A stretch of DNA of 64,000 nt from assembly GCF_019049245.1 (NCBI RefSeq), contig NZ_JAGMUK010000104.1:62001-126000 (forward strand), in the 5' to 3' direction. Source of the stretch: Streptomyces sp. AC555_RSS877. GTDB lineage: Bacteria > Actinomycetota > Actinomycetes > Streptomycetales > Streptomycetaceae. Of this stretch, positions 28,201 through 35,265 are shown piece after piece; the first letter of the stretch is position 1; each line of letters starts with the position of its first letter. Below the pieces are notes generated by a model, which searched no databases, was not told the origin of the DNA, and worked only from the letters and a program-made list of their open reading frames with translations. Made by a program: the position numbers and the translations under genes.

Positions 28201-28393
28201 GCACACCGGAGGCTCCACCGCGGAAGGCTCCGGTGGTGGTGCCCAGGTCGACGGTGAGGGTGGGGGTGGCGGCGGAGGCCGGCGTCACCGTCGCCGTGGT
28301 GACGCCCGCTATGAGGGTCAGCGGGAGCAGTGTCGTGGCGACGCCGCGCAGGAGGCGTCTCGTGGTCGAGCGTCTTTGCCCGATTCCTTGCAT
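25202..28393 (-). CDS. Secreted GH39-like glycosidase with carbohydrate-binding modules and C-terminal ricin domain
   Basis: 1063 residues. Signal peptide to about residue 42 (cut near PASAA). Catalytic (beta/alpha)8 domain about 45-440 of the GH-A clan: acid/base E164 in VPYNEPDLNW and nucleophile candidate E270 in VNLNEYAHRYH. Three beta-sandwich CBM35/CBM6-like modules follow (about 458-610, 615-735, 745-905; each opens with YEAE or YQAE), then a ricin trefoil (about 930-1063) with QxW-type repeats (NNQRYKL, KNQIWRL). AAGGGA precedes the ATG at 28393. It is the last gene of the transporter operon and a paralogue of 35266-38916. GH39 members of this general plan include exo-enzymes on arabinogalactan side chains, but the substrate here is not shown. 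Confidence 0.82.
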   Translation of the reverse strand: MQGIGQRRSTTRRLLRGVATTLLPLTLIAGVTTATVTPASAATPTLTVDLGTTTGAFRGGASGVLYGLYGPDVPTNNLIEGMGVQTTNTKYQDGQQHPGSDALEIAEPFVDSGGGDVFIYMTDVYRANYERASYSAYQATMKTQVEQAMASPHASHIVFVPYNEPDLNWFSGMRTNATALANFNAEWRQTYNFIKGIWPQARLAGPNTSSYTSSSLSGFLSYCKANNCLPDVVTWHTLGSPADVRSTVDSYRAVETAAGITSPITVNLNEYAHRYHLTDPGQMVQWISAIEDEKIDGNLPYWNINGNLGDSAAAQNTPNAQWWLYNWYSSMSGNTVKVTSTENNAAYTLQGLASLDTAKKQARVILAGGGTSGASDTVIKNIDPAVFGSTVHVSVFQDRYSGYLGAAATPTRLSDADVAVGSDGSVTVPVTLDAMSAYQVIVSPGGTGSATASDSTWTATYEAENATLSGSGYNINTEGTTGKVDKFATSGTKDVGGLRTGSTTVISFPVDVPTTGDYDLSVFGNSYAKDADVKGPTDVYARVDGGASTRIDLPVGFQWVVWGHGDATVHLTAGSHTITLATTGDNGAKTNGDAIVDKIDLRYKDADVQGTTLYEAEQANLSDSGTATYTAQGQSGAGAVNLTSGKSATFWVYSARDGYADLTARYRGTGQADLTVNGKAAVDQTLSGATTGAWSTSTNRVHLSGGINKVKVTGAGGTLSLDDLAVTPFSATSAVTTGNVVTYQAENGTLTGTAAVDTTYSQANGGVVKGIGDGTANSLTLDVDAPSAGTYAMTMRYANAEELPSNHYNPDLYAEHADVSVNGGSPTRVNFASTLHWNQFQNHTVPVTLTKGANTVKFTASQLYNWDGTTIGVVYSGGGSDIGQPMRSSSAPHLDQVSFAPASLHIGAPAGFSSTAVAQHSGLCLEDPGQSTANGTQYQQNTCGSGQEQIFDFHRVTGTTDTYTVVNHFSGKCLDVANASTADGAIVEQWTCNGGNNQRYKLRAVTALGNSHDHQLVAVHSSKCVDVSTISTAPGALVHQWACDAASALTTKKNQIWRLTGKD

Positions 28394-28476
28394 GTGCTTA
28401 CGTCCCTTCAGGGGTGAAGCTGGTTGTTGCTGCGCCGGCCTCCCCCGTGCCGGACGTGTGGGTTGCCGCCGGCGGC

Positions 28477-30237
28477 TCAGGTGAGGGTGGCGTCGGTCCC
28501 GGCGTCCGCGCGGCGGTGGTGGTGGTCACGGGCGAGGAGGAGGTAGCTGCTCGCGGTCCACGTGTAGGCGCGGTCGCGCAGGCCGATGCCGGTGAGTGCG
28601 TCGAAGTTCTCGGCGAACCCGTGGGTCTCGCACAGGGCGCGGAAGCGGGCGCTGACGTCGTCTGCGAGGCGGTGGTGGCCGGCGCGGCGCAGGCCGTCCT
28701 CGATGAGGACGGTGGCGGGGGCCCAGATGGGGCCCCGCCAGTAGCCGTCGGCCAAGTAGTCCGGGGAGGTGGGCAGTTCGGTGGCGAGGCCGTACGGGGT
28801 CAGGTGAGCCTTGATGTGGTCGGCGAGCGCGCTGCCGACCTCGGCGGGCAGGTGCTCGCCCAGCGCGATGGGCATCAGGTCGAGGAGGCTGGCACTGCTC
28901 CAGGTCTCCCCGGTCCCGGCCGAGCGGGCGACGAACCTGTCTCCGGTCCAGAGCTGGTCGAGCAGCGCCGCCTGGATCTCCTCGGCCGTCCGTGTCCACC
29001 GGGTGGCCTCGTCGCTCTTTCTCAGCTCCTCCGCAAGTTCGGCGAGTTGGTGCAGCTGGAGGACGAGGAAGGCGGCGAGGTCGGCGGTGACGACCACCCG
29101 CTCACGGTCGAAGGTGGTGGCGTTGTCCCAGCCGCTGTCGTTGCCGTGCTGGTAGTGGGGCAGGTCGGCACCGGGAGCGCGTCGGGCGGTGAGCCAGAAG
29201 CCGGTCCAGCGCTCCAAGCGCTCGTACACCTCGGTCAGTTCGGCCGAATCCAGACGTACCGGCAGACTGCGGCGCAGGTGGCCGAAGGCCCAGCCGTGGA
29301 TGGGCGGCTTGACGAAGTTGTAGAGGACCTCGGAGTGGGTGACCGAGTCCGGCAGGGCGCCGCTCTCGTCCTGGTGGTCGAAGGGCAGGTGGTACTGGTC
29401 CCAGGCCAGCTCCGGCGAACCCTGGGCCAGGGCGAGGGCGTTGAAGCAGTGGTCCCAGCTCCAGACCTTGTCCATCCAGTGCTTGGACATCAGCACGCCC
29501 GGCCGGGTGACCAGGCCCTTCGCCGCCACGGTGGCCGACCAGACGACGTAGGCGGCGAGTTCGGCGGCCGGGCTGGCGTCCGAACGCCAGGGGGCCACGG
29601 CGTCGACGAAGTCCGCGAAGGCGCCCCGTGCGGCGGCCGCGACGCCGTCGAAGGCCGCCGAGGACACGTAGGGCGGGCGGGCGGCGTCGAGTTCCTCGAT
29701 CGCGATCTCCCAGCAGCCGTCCGCCTGCGCGGTCACGGTGACACCGCGGTCGCCACTGCCCAGGGCCTGGGCGCCGGCTGTGTCGGCGAGGACGCCGGAC
29801 AGCACGGTGACGCGGTAACGGCGGCCGGTCTCGTACGAGGTGAACACATGCGCGTTCGCCGCCGGGTCGTGGAAGAAGTACGTGCCGCTGAACGGGGTCA
29901 GGGTCCGCGCGGCGGCGAAAACTCCGAACCGCAGGCCGCTGCCCCGCAGGCGTACGGTGTCCGGCGACTCGTAGGCGAGTTCGACGCGTCCCTTCTCGCC
30001 GGTCCAGGCGAGCAGGCCCGGTGTCGCCTCGACGCGGGTCTCGGCCCGCTCGCCTCTCGCCGGGTCCAGGGGGACCAGGCGCAGGACGCCGTGCATGCCG
30101 TTCTGGTGCGAGACGAGGTGGAGGTCCTCGGCGTACGTCTTCTCCGCCACCACGGGCGAGATGTCGAACCAGGATCCGTACACGCTGAACGGGATGTCCT
30201 GGACGGAGAAGGCCGGGCCGGACAGTGCGGCGGTCAT
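28477..30237 (-). CDS. GH63/MGH1-like (alpha/alpha)6 glycoside hydrolase, intracellular
   Basis: 586 residues with no signal peptide. N-terminal beta domain (about 1-185) and a C-terminal (alpha/alpha)6 barrel with the family landmarks KVWSWDHCFNALAL, PIHGWAFGHL, GNDSGWDNATTF, DGYWRGPIWAPAT and YTWTASSYLLL. The Asp of SGWDNAT and a Glu late in the barrel (FAENFDALTG) are the likely catalytic pair, as in GH63 alpha-glucosidases such as E. coli YgjK and in mannosylglycerate hydrolases. It lies 79 bp after the permease gene, so it probably cleaves the imported oligosaccharide in the cytoplasm. An alpha-gluco- or alpha-manno-type link is likely; the exact sugar is unknown. Confidence 0.85.
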   Translation of the reverse strand: MTAALSGPAFSVQDIPFSVYGSWFDISPVVAEKTYAEDLHLVSHQNGMHGVLRLVPLDPARGERAETRVEATPGLLAWTGEKGRVELAYESPDTVRLRGSGLRFGVFAAARTLTPFSGTYFFHDPAANAHVFTSYETGRRYRVTVLSGVLADTAGAQALGSGDRGVTVTAQADGCWEIAIEELDAARPPYVSSAAFDGVAAAARGAFADFVDAVAPWRSDASPAAELAAYVVWSATVAAKGLVTRPGVLMSKHWMDKVWSWDHCFNALALAQGSPELAWDQYHLPFDHQDESGALPDSVTHSEVLYNFVKPPIHGWAFGHLRRSLPVRLDSAELTEVYERLERWTGFWLTARRAPGADLPHYQHGNDSGWDNATTFDRERVVVTADLAAFLVLQLHQLAELAEELRKSDEATRWTRTAEEIQAALLDQLWTGDRFVARSAGTGETWSSASLLDLMPIALGEHLPAEVGSALADHIKAHLTPYGLATELPTSPDYLADGYWRGPIWAPATVLIEDGLRRAGHHRLADDVSARFRALCETHGFAENFDALTGIGLRDRAYTWTASSYLLLARDHHHRRADAGTDATLT

Positions 30238-30316
30238 GTGGCGTGACTCGTTTCTGGAGCAGGGGGGTCGGCCGGCCGGCGCGGGAGAGCGCCGGTCGTC
30301 GTGGCGGGTTGGGGGC

Positions 30317-31162
30317 TCAGTCCTTCACGGCGCCGGTGGTGACACCGGCCGCCACATAGCGCTGGGCGAGGACGAGGATGACCGCGGCGGGCAGGGAGGC
30401 CACGACGGCGGTGGCCATGATGGCGTTCCACTCCTGGTTGTTGTTGCCGATGTAGTGGTAGATGCCGAGGGTGATCGGTTCGTGGGCGCCGCCGTTGACC
30501 AGGGTGTTGGCGAAGACGAAGTCGGACCATGACCACAGGAAGGCGAACAACGAGACCGTGACGACGGCGTTGCGGCTCATCGGCAGGACGATCGACCAGA
30601 AGGTCCGCAGGGCCCTCGCTCCGTCCATCTGCGCGGCCTGGAGCAGTTCGCCGGGGATGCCCGACATGAAGGCGGTGAAGATCAGCACCGCGAAGGGCAC
30701 GGCCAGGGTGGAGTCGGCCACGATCAGGCCGGGGACGGACTGGAGCAGGCCGAGCTGGAGGTAGATGGCGTAGAAGCCCATCGCCATGATGATCCCGGGG
30801 ATCATCTGGGCGGCCAGCAGGACGAAGCTCAGCAGGCCGCCGCCGCGTGGGCGCAGCTTGGCCAGGGCGTAGCCGGCGGGCGCGGCCAGGGCGACGGTCA
30901 GCACGACGGTGCCGAGGGCGACCACGAAGCTGATGCCGAGGTAGGGCAGTTGTTCGTCGAGGACGGTGCGGTAGCCGGCCAGGGTGCCGTGGGTCGGGAA
31001 CAGGTCCGGTGGGCTCTTGCGCATGTCCTGGTCGCGGGTGAGGGAGACGTTGACCATCCAGTAGACCGGGAAGAGCATGACCCCGGTCAGCAGCACGCCG
31101 ACGGCCGTCTTCCAGCCTGTCTTCATGACAGCGCCTGCTTTCATGACAGCGCCTCTTTTCAT
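30317..31162 (-). CDS. Carbohydrate ABC transporter permease, MalG type
   Basis: 281 residues, six membrane helices, EAA-like docking loop QAAQMDGARALRTFWSIVLP at about 190-210 and the usual C-terminus. It partners the MalF-type permease, whose stop it overlaps (ATGA at 31159-31162). The first 18 codons are MKRGAV MKAGAV MKTGWK: three in-frame ATG codons, 18 bp apart, each preceded by GGCGCTGTC, produced by a short tandem repeat. Starts at 31162, 31144 or 31126 are all possible; the overlap favours 31162. Confidence 0.9.
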   Translation of the reverse strand: MKRGAVMKAGAVMKTGWKTAVGVLLTGVMLFPVYWMVNVSLTRDQDMRKSPPDLFPTHGTLAGYRTVLDEQLPYLGISFVVALGTVVLTVALAAPAGYALAKLRPRGGGLLSFVLLAAQMIPGIIMAMGFYAIYLQLGLLQSVPGLIVADSTLAVPFAVLIFTAFMSGIPGELLQAAQMDGARALRTFWSIVLPMSRNAVVTVSLFAFLWSWSDFVFANTLVNGGAHEPITLGIYHYIGNNNQEWNAIMATAVVASLPAAVILVLAQRYVAAGVTTGAVKD

Positions 31163-31175
31163 GACAGCGCCTGCT
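31124..31175 (-). repeat. 18-bp tandem repeat carrying the MalG start codon
   Basis: Three copies, with ATG codons at 31162, 31144 and 31126 on the minus strand and shared core GGCGCTGTCATGAA. The unit is a multiple of three, so the frame is kept. Confidence 0.85.
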
Positions 31176-32142
31176 TTCGCTGGACCCGGACGTAGATCAG
31201 GCCGAAGACCAGGGCGGCGACGACGAGCAGGTTGCCGACGGCCGCACCCGGGCCGAAGGCGGGCAGGAGGCTGCCGAAGCCCAGCTGGTAGGACCAGGTG
31301 GCGAAGGTGGTGGACGAGTCCGCCGGGCCGCCCTTGGTCATGATCCAGATGATGTCGAAGACCTTGAGGGTGTAGACGAGGCCCAGCAGCAGCGTGATGG
31401 CGGAGACCGGGCGCAGCAGGGGCAAGGTGATGCGCCAGAAGCGCTGCCAGGCGTTCGCACCGTCGAGAGCCGCGGCCTCGTACAGCGATCCGGGGATGGA
31501 CTGCAGACCGCTGTAGAGCACGACCAGGTTGAAGGGGACACCGATCCAGACGTTCGCGATGATCACCGAGGTCAGCGACCAGGACGGCGAGGTCAGCCAG
31601 TTCACCGGCCCGATGCCTACGGCGTGCAGGAAGGCGTTGACGACACCGGAGTCGCTGTTGAGCATCCACGACCAGGTGGACGCCGACACGATCAGCGGCA
31701 GCAGCCACGGGACCAGGAACAAGGCCCGCAGTGTCGCGGAGAGCCGGAAGTGCTGGTTGAAGAAGACCGCGAGGGCCAGGCCGATGACGTACTGGAAGAC
31801 CAGGCACACGACGGTGAACACCACCGTGTGGGCGAGTGCCGGACCGAAGGTCGGGTCGTCGAAGACCTTCTGGTAGTTCTCCAGCCCGGTGAACGGCGCG
31901 TCGCCCTGAACGAAGGAGCGGACGGTGTAGTCGCGCAGGCTGAGGTCGAGGTTGCGGTAGAGCGGATAGGCGTAGAAGAGGGCGAGGTAGAGGCTCACCG
32001 GGGCGAGGAAGGCCCAGGCGGCCCACTGCTGGGAGGTCGGACTGCGCCGTTCTCGCACGGGGGCCCGGGTCGGGGCGGCGGTGGCCGCCCCGCTCCGGTC
32101 GTGCGCGGACCGGCGGTCCGAGAACTGTTTCGTGTCGTTCAT
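31159..32142 (-). CDS. Carbohydrate ABC transporter permease, MalF type
   Basis: 327 residues with six membrane helices. A polar, Arg-rich N-terminus (about 1-35) precedes helix 1; the docking loop is EAAALDGANAWQRFWRITLP. The start at 32142 (MNDTKQFSDRR) lies 22 bp after the binding-protein stop; the frame is open to 32220, inside the binding-protein gene. Together with the binding lipoprotein and the MalG-type subunit it forms a CUT1 oligosaccharide importer. No ATPase gene is nearby, so the shared MsiK ATPase probably energises it, as for most Streptomyces CUT1 importers. Confidence 0.92.
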   Translation of the reverse strand: MNDTKQFSDRRSAHDRSGAATAAPTRAPVRERRSPTSQQWAAWAFLAPVSLYLALFYAYPLYRNLDLSLRDYTVRSFVQGDAPFTGLENYQKVFDDPTFGPALAHTVVFTVVCLVFQYVIGLALAVFFNQHFRLSATLRALFLVPWLLPLIVSASTWSWMLNSDSGVVNAFLHAVGIGPVNWLTSPSWSLTSVIIANVWIGVPFNLVVLYSGLQSIPGSLYEAAALDGANAWQRFWRITLPLLRPVSAITLLLGLVYTLKVFDIIWIMTKGGPADSSTTFATWSYQLGFGSLLPAFGPGAAVGNLLVVAALVFGLIYVRVQRKQALS

Positions 32143-32164
32143 CGGCGGACCGCGAATCCCCTGG

Positions 32165-33412
32165 TTACTTGACGGCCGACTGGGCCTTGGCCAGCGCGTC
32201 CTTCGGCGACTCGGCGCCACTGAGCGCGGACTGGACGGCCTTCCACATCTGCTCGGAGATCTTCGGGTACTTGGTGCCCAGGTCGTCGCTGGTACGGCCC
32301 TTGGCCGCCTTGACCGCGTCGACCCACGGCTTAAGCTCGGCGTTCGCGGCCACCTGCTTGTCCTGAACCTCGCTGGTGGGAGCGACGTAGGACAGCGTGG
32401 TGCCGGTGTTGTAGAGGTTGTCGCCGCTGGTCAGGCAGGCGACCAGCTTCTGCGAGGTGGCGTAGCGGCCGGCGTCCTCCTGGACCGGGATCGTCACGAA
32501 CTCACCACCGGTCGGGGCCGCCGCGTTGCCGCCCGTGGCGGCCGGGACGGGAATCACCCCGTAGTCGAAGCCGGCCTTCTCGGCGCCTGCGAGCTGCCAG
32601 GTGCCGTTCTCGGAGAAGGCGTAGTCGCCGCTGGCGAACTCCTGCCAACTGGTGGTCTGGGTGTTGTTGATGACCGAGTTGGGGGCGTAGCCCTTCTCCA
32701 GCCAGTCCTTCCACAGGGACAGCGCGGAGACTCCCTGCGCGGAGTCGAGCGCGGTGAGCTGCGCGCCCGAGCCCCAGAACCACGGCAGGAACTGGAAGCT
32801 TCCCTCCTCCGTACCGATCGCCGAGAAGGTGATGCCCTTCTTGCCGGCCTTCTTGACCTTCGCCAGCGCCGCCGTCAGCGACTTCCAGTCCTTGACCGAG
32901 GCGATGTCCACGCCGGCCTTCTTCAGCACCTCCTTGTTGTAGTAGAGGGCCAGGGTGTTGGCGCCGATCGGTGTGCCGTAGGTCTTGCCACCGGACTGGC
33001 CGGCCGCGAGCAGGTTGGCGTCGGCCTTCGACGTGTCCAGCTTGTTGTCGTCGGTCGTGGTGAGCACGCCCGCCTCGGCGAGGGTCGACACGACCGGGTT
33101 GTCGACGATGAGGACGTCCGAGGAGTTGCCCTGCTGGGCCGCCAGCAGCGTCTTGTTGGCCAGGTCGCTGGTGTCGAAGGCGGTCCGCTTGATCTTCACG
33201 CCCGCCTTGGTGCCGCACTGGTCCAGCAGCTTCACCCAGTCCGAGCCCTTGGCGAACTGCGGGTACGGGTCCCAGACGGTGTACGTGCCGCCGGCTGCGT
33301 CCTTCGATGCGGAGCTGCCCGAGCCGGAGGAACAGGCGGTGGCGCTGACGGCCACGGCCAAGGCGGTCAGGGCAGCGGCGGTCAGACGGCGTTGTCTGGA
33401 GGAGCTGGGCAT
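32165..33412 (-). CDS. Carbohydrate ABC transporter substrate-binding lipoprotein
   Basis: 415 residues. Signal peptide with lipobox AVSATAC (Cys 27), a Ser/Gly linker and an SBP_bac_1 fold (TYTVWDPYPQF to WKAVQSALSG). Aromatic residues lining the predicted cleft (QFLPWFWGSG, NTQTTSWQEF) fit oligosaccharide binding. AAGGA lies six bases before the ATG. It is the first gene of the binding protein, MalF, MalG, GH63-like, GH39-like series on the minus strand, downstream of lacI and the repeat array. Confidence 0.92.
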   Translation of the reverse strand: MPSSSRQRRLTAAALTALAVAVSATACSSGSGSSASKDAAGGTYTVWDPYPQFAKGSDWVKLLDQCGTKAGVKIKRTAFDTSDLANKTLLAAQQGNSSDVLIVDNPVVSTLAEAGVLTTTDDNKLDTSKADANLLAAGQSGGKTYGTPIGANTLALYYNKEVLKKAGVDIASVKDWKSLTAALAKVKKAGKKGITFSAIGTEEGSFQFLPWFWGSGAQLTALDSAQGVSALSLWKDWLEKGYAPNSVINNTQTTSWQEFASGDYAFSENGTWQLAGAEKAGFDYGVIPVPAATGGNAAAPTGGEFVTIPVQEDAGRYATSQKLVACLTSGDNLYNTGTTLSYVAPTSEVQDKQVAANAELKPWVDAVKAAKGRTSDDLGTKYPKISEQMWKAVQSALSGAESPKDALAKAQSAVK

Positions 33413-33534
33413 GGCAGGTCCTTCGTTTCTTGGCACGGGTGTGCCGTGAGAGGGGTGACCGGGGGGGAGAGCCGAGCCCGCCGAACGGCGTCGGTGAGGG
33501 ATTCGGGTGCTCGGTGCGCTGGGACGGAGAGGCC

Positions 33535-33710
33535 CGTGGGTCGTGGTGGGCGGTACGCCGGTGTGTCGTCGTGGGCGGGTGCGCCCGTGGGTCGTCGTGG
33601 GCGGGTACGCCCGTGAGTCGTCGTGGGCGGGTACGCCCGTGAGTCGTCGTGGGCGGGTACGCCCGTGAGTCGTCGTGGGCGGGTACGCCCGTGAGTCGTC
33701 GTGGGCGGGA
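33535..33710. repeat. 26-bp tandem repeat array between lacI and the transporter operon
   Basis: About seven units start at 33535, 33560, 33586, 33612, 33638, 33664 and 33690 (last partial). Units 4 to 6 are identical; 1 to 3 are diverged, which dates growth to the lacI-proximal side. Each unit contains a GGGCG-GGTA-CGCCC hairpin. The array lies inside the 332-bp gap between the lacI stop and the binding-protein start, both on the minus strand, so a transcript through it would carry a row of hairpins. Confidence 0.92.
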
Positions 33711-33744
33711 GTGCGGGGGAGTCGGGAGGCCGGGGCCTTCGGAC

Positions 33745-34761
33745 TCAGGAGGTGCCGAAGACAGGTCCGGTGCTGGCACGCAGGGAGATCGGCGGCGCGA
33801 GCAGGCGGTTCCGGGCCGACACGTCGGGGTTGTCGAGCCGCTCGACGAGGAGGTCTACGGCGAGACGGCCCATCTCCTCCGCCGGTACGTCGGCGGCGGT
33901 GAGCTGCGGGGTCACCGTCTCCGCCCACCGGCCGGCCACGACCCCGGTGACGGAGAAGTCGCGCGGCACATGGCGGCCCGCCTGGGCGAGCCCCCGGTAG
34001 AGACCGCCGAGCGCGGCCTCGTTCAGCGTGACCAGGCCCGTGGTGGCCGGGTCGTCCCGCAGGATCCGCTCCAGGCACGCTTGCCCCGAGGCCGCGTCAT
34101 CCGCGCAGGTGTACGTCCGCACGGTCAGCCCACGCTCGGCCGCCGCCTTCGTGAAGCCGTCCAGGCCGCGGTGCGCGGACTCGTATCCGGCCCGCAGCAG
34201 TTGCTCGGGCCGGTTGACGAAGGCGACCCGGCGGTGGCCGAGGTCCGCCAGGTGGTGGACACAGGCTGCCGCCAGCGCGGTGTGGTCCAGGCCGACCCAC
34301 CAGCCGCCCTCGGGATGCGCGGTGCGGCCGATGGCGACGGAGGGGAAGTTGAGCGCCGCCAGGTGATCGACCCGGTCGTCCTCCAGCCTGATCTCCATCA
34401 GGATGGCGCCGTCGACCCGCCGCTCCCCCAGCAGTCGCTGGAAGGAGCGGTCGCTGTCCACGCCGCTGGGAGACAGCAGCACGTCGTAGTCGTAGGCAGC
34501 GGCTGCCTCCACCACGCTGCCGATGAAATCCAGCTGCATCCCCGTGTAGTGGCTGCCGGCCGGCGGAAACACCAGGCCGATCGTGCTGGTCCGGCCGTTG
34601 GCCAGGGCGCGGGCACTGGCGTTCGGACGGTAGCCCAACTCGTCGATGACCTCCTGGATCTTCCGGCGGGTGTCGTCCGAGACCGGGCGCTTGCCGCTCA
34701 GGGCGTAGGACACGGTGCTCCGCGAGACACCGGCCCTGCGGGCGATCTCACCGATGTTCAC
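33745..34761 (-). CDS. LacI-family transcriptional regulator of the sugar locus
   Basis: 338 residues. N-terminal helix-turn-helix IGEIARRAGVSRSTVSYALSG with the hinge helix (ARALANGRTSTIGLV), then a periplasmic-binding-protein-like sensor domain (about 62-335). GTG at 34761 has AAGGAG six bases upstream; the longer frame to 34983 includes the promoter and is not used. It is divergent from the second GH39-like gene, and two identical palindromes lie between them. Such repressors sense a sugar made by the enzymes they control. Confidence 0.94.
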   Translation of the reverse strand: MNIGEIARRAGVSRSTVSYALSGKRPVSDDTRRKIQEVIDELGYRPNASARALANGRTSTIGLVFPPAGSHYTGMQLDFIGSVVEAAAAYDYDVLLSPSGVDSDRSFQRLLGERRVDGAILMEIRLEDDRVDHLAALNFPSVAIGRTAHPEGGWWVGLDHTALAAACVHHLADLGHRRVAFVNRPEQLLRAGYESAHRGLDGFTKAAAERGLTVRTYTCADDAASGQACLERILRDDPATTGLVTLNEAALGGLYRGLAQAGRHVPRDFSVTGVVAGRWAETVTPQLTAADVPAEEMGRLAVDLLVERLDNPDVSARNRLLAPPISLRASTGPVFGTS

Positions 34762-34777
34762 GGAGGACTCCTTGTGC

Positions 34778-34790
34778 TCGAACCGTTCGA
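34778..34790. promoter_or_regulatory. Degenerate LacI half-operator in the lacI leader
   Basis: TCGAACCGTTCGA resembles the two operators upstream but is one base shorter in the centre. It lies 17 bp before the lacI start codon. Confidence 0.3.
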
Positions 34791-34857
34791 CGCTCCCAGG
34801 AGACAGGGAGTCCGACTCGTGTGGGCGCTGGGGCGAGGAGAGAACCCCCCGGTCTGT

Positions 34858-34869
34858 CGAACCGGTTCG
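34858..34869. promoter_or_regulatory. LacI-type operator, lacI-proximal
   Basis: Perfect palindrome CGAACCGGTTCG, about 100 bp upstream of the lacI start. The central CG step and 12-bp symmetry are typical of LacI-family sites. Identical to the site at 35025. Confidence 0.75.
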
Positions 34870-35024
34870 CGTGAAGTGAAGGTAGGAACAAGCCGAGCGG
34901 CTGTCAACACCTGACTCGGCACTTCTCGCAAAAGCACGGCAATCCAGACGATCCATGGACTTCGCCGACTTCGCCCGCGCCACAGGTATTGCTGCGAGAT
35001 TTCTCCGATGCTAGCTTCCCCCTC

Positions 35025-35036
35025 CGAACCGGTTCG
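35025..35036. promoter_or_regulatory. LacI-type operator, glycosidase-proximal
   Basis: Second exact copy of CGAACCGGTTCG, 229 bp before the glycosidase start codon and 167 bp from the first copy. Spacing of this size allows DNA looping by a tetramer or separate control of the two divergent promoters. Confidence 0.75.
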
Positions 35037-35265
35037 ATGAAGTGATCCTTCCGGCGACCGGGGCTTGTTCCGCACCGCCGTCGGGGCGTGCGGAGCGCTG
35101 CCACCGCCACCTGGGTTGGCCGCCTCGGCTCTGCGGCCCATGTGATCGAAGCGATTCGGCAACGTGTCACCTCGGCTCCTCACCGGCATCGACATGCGGA
35201 CGAGCAGCCGGGGGCCGAGACGGGCCGACCGGGACCCGTTACTCACAGGATTGAGGACGCACTCA

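Noticed and set aside
33432..33445. GGCAC-GGGT-GTGCC palindrome before the binding-protein gene as a LacI site
   Set aside because: It does not resemble the two exact operators upstream of lacI; it may be only a hairpin in the leader.
33430..33779. Open frames through the 26-bp array encoding RAYPPTTTHGRTRP-type repeats
   Set aside because: The repeated peptides follow from the DNA repeat; no start signal or codon bias supports a protein.
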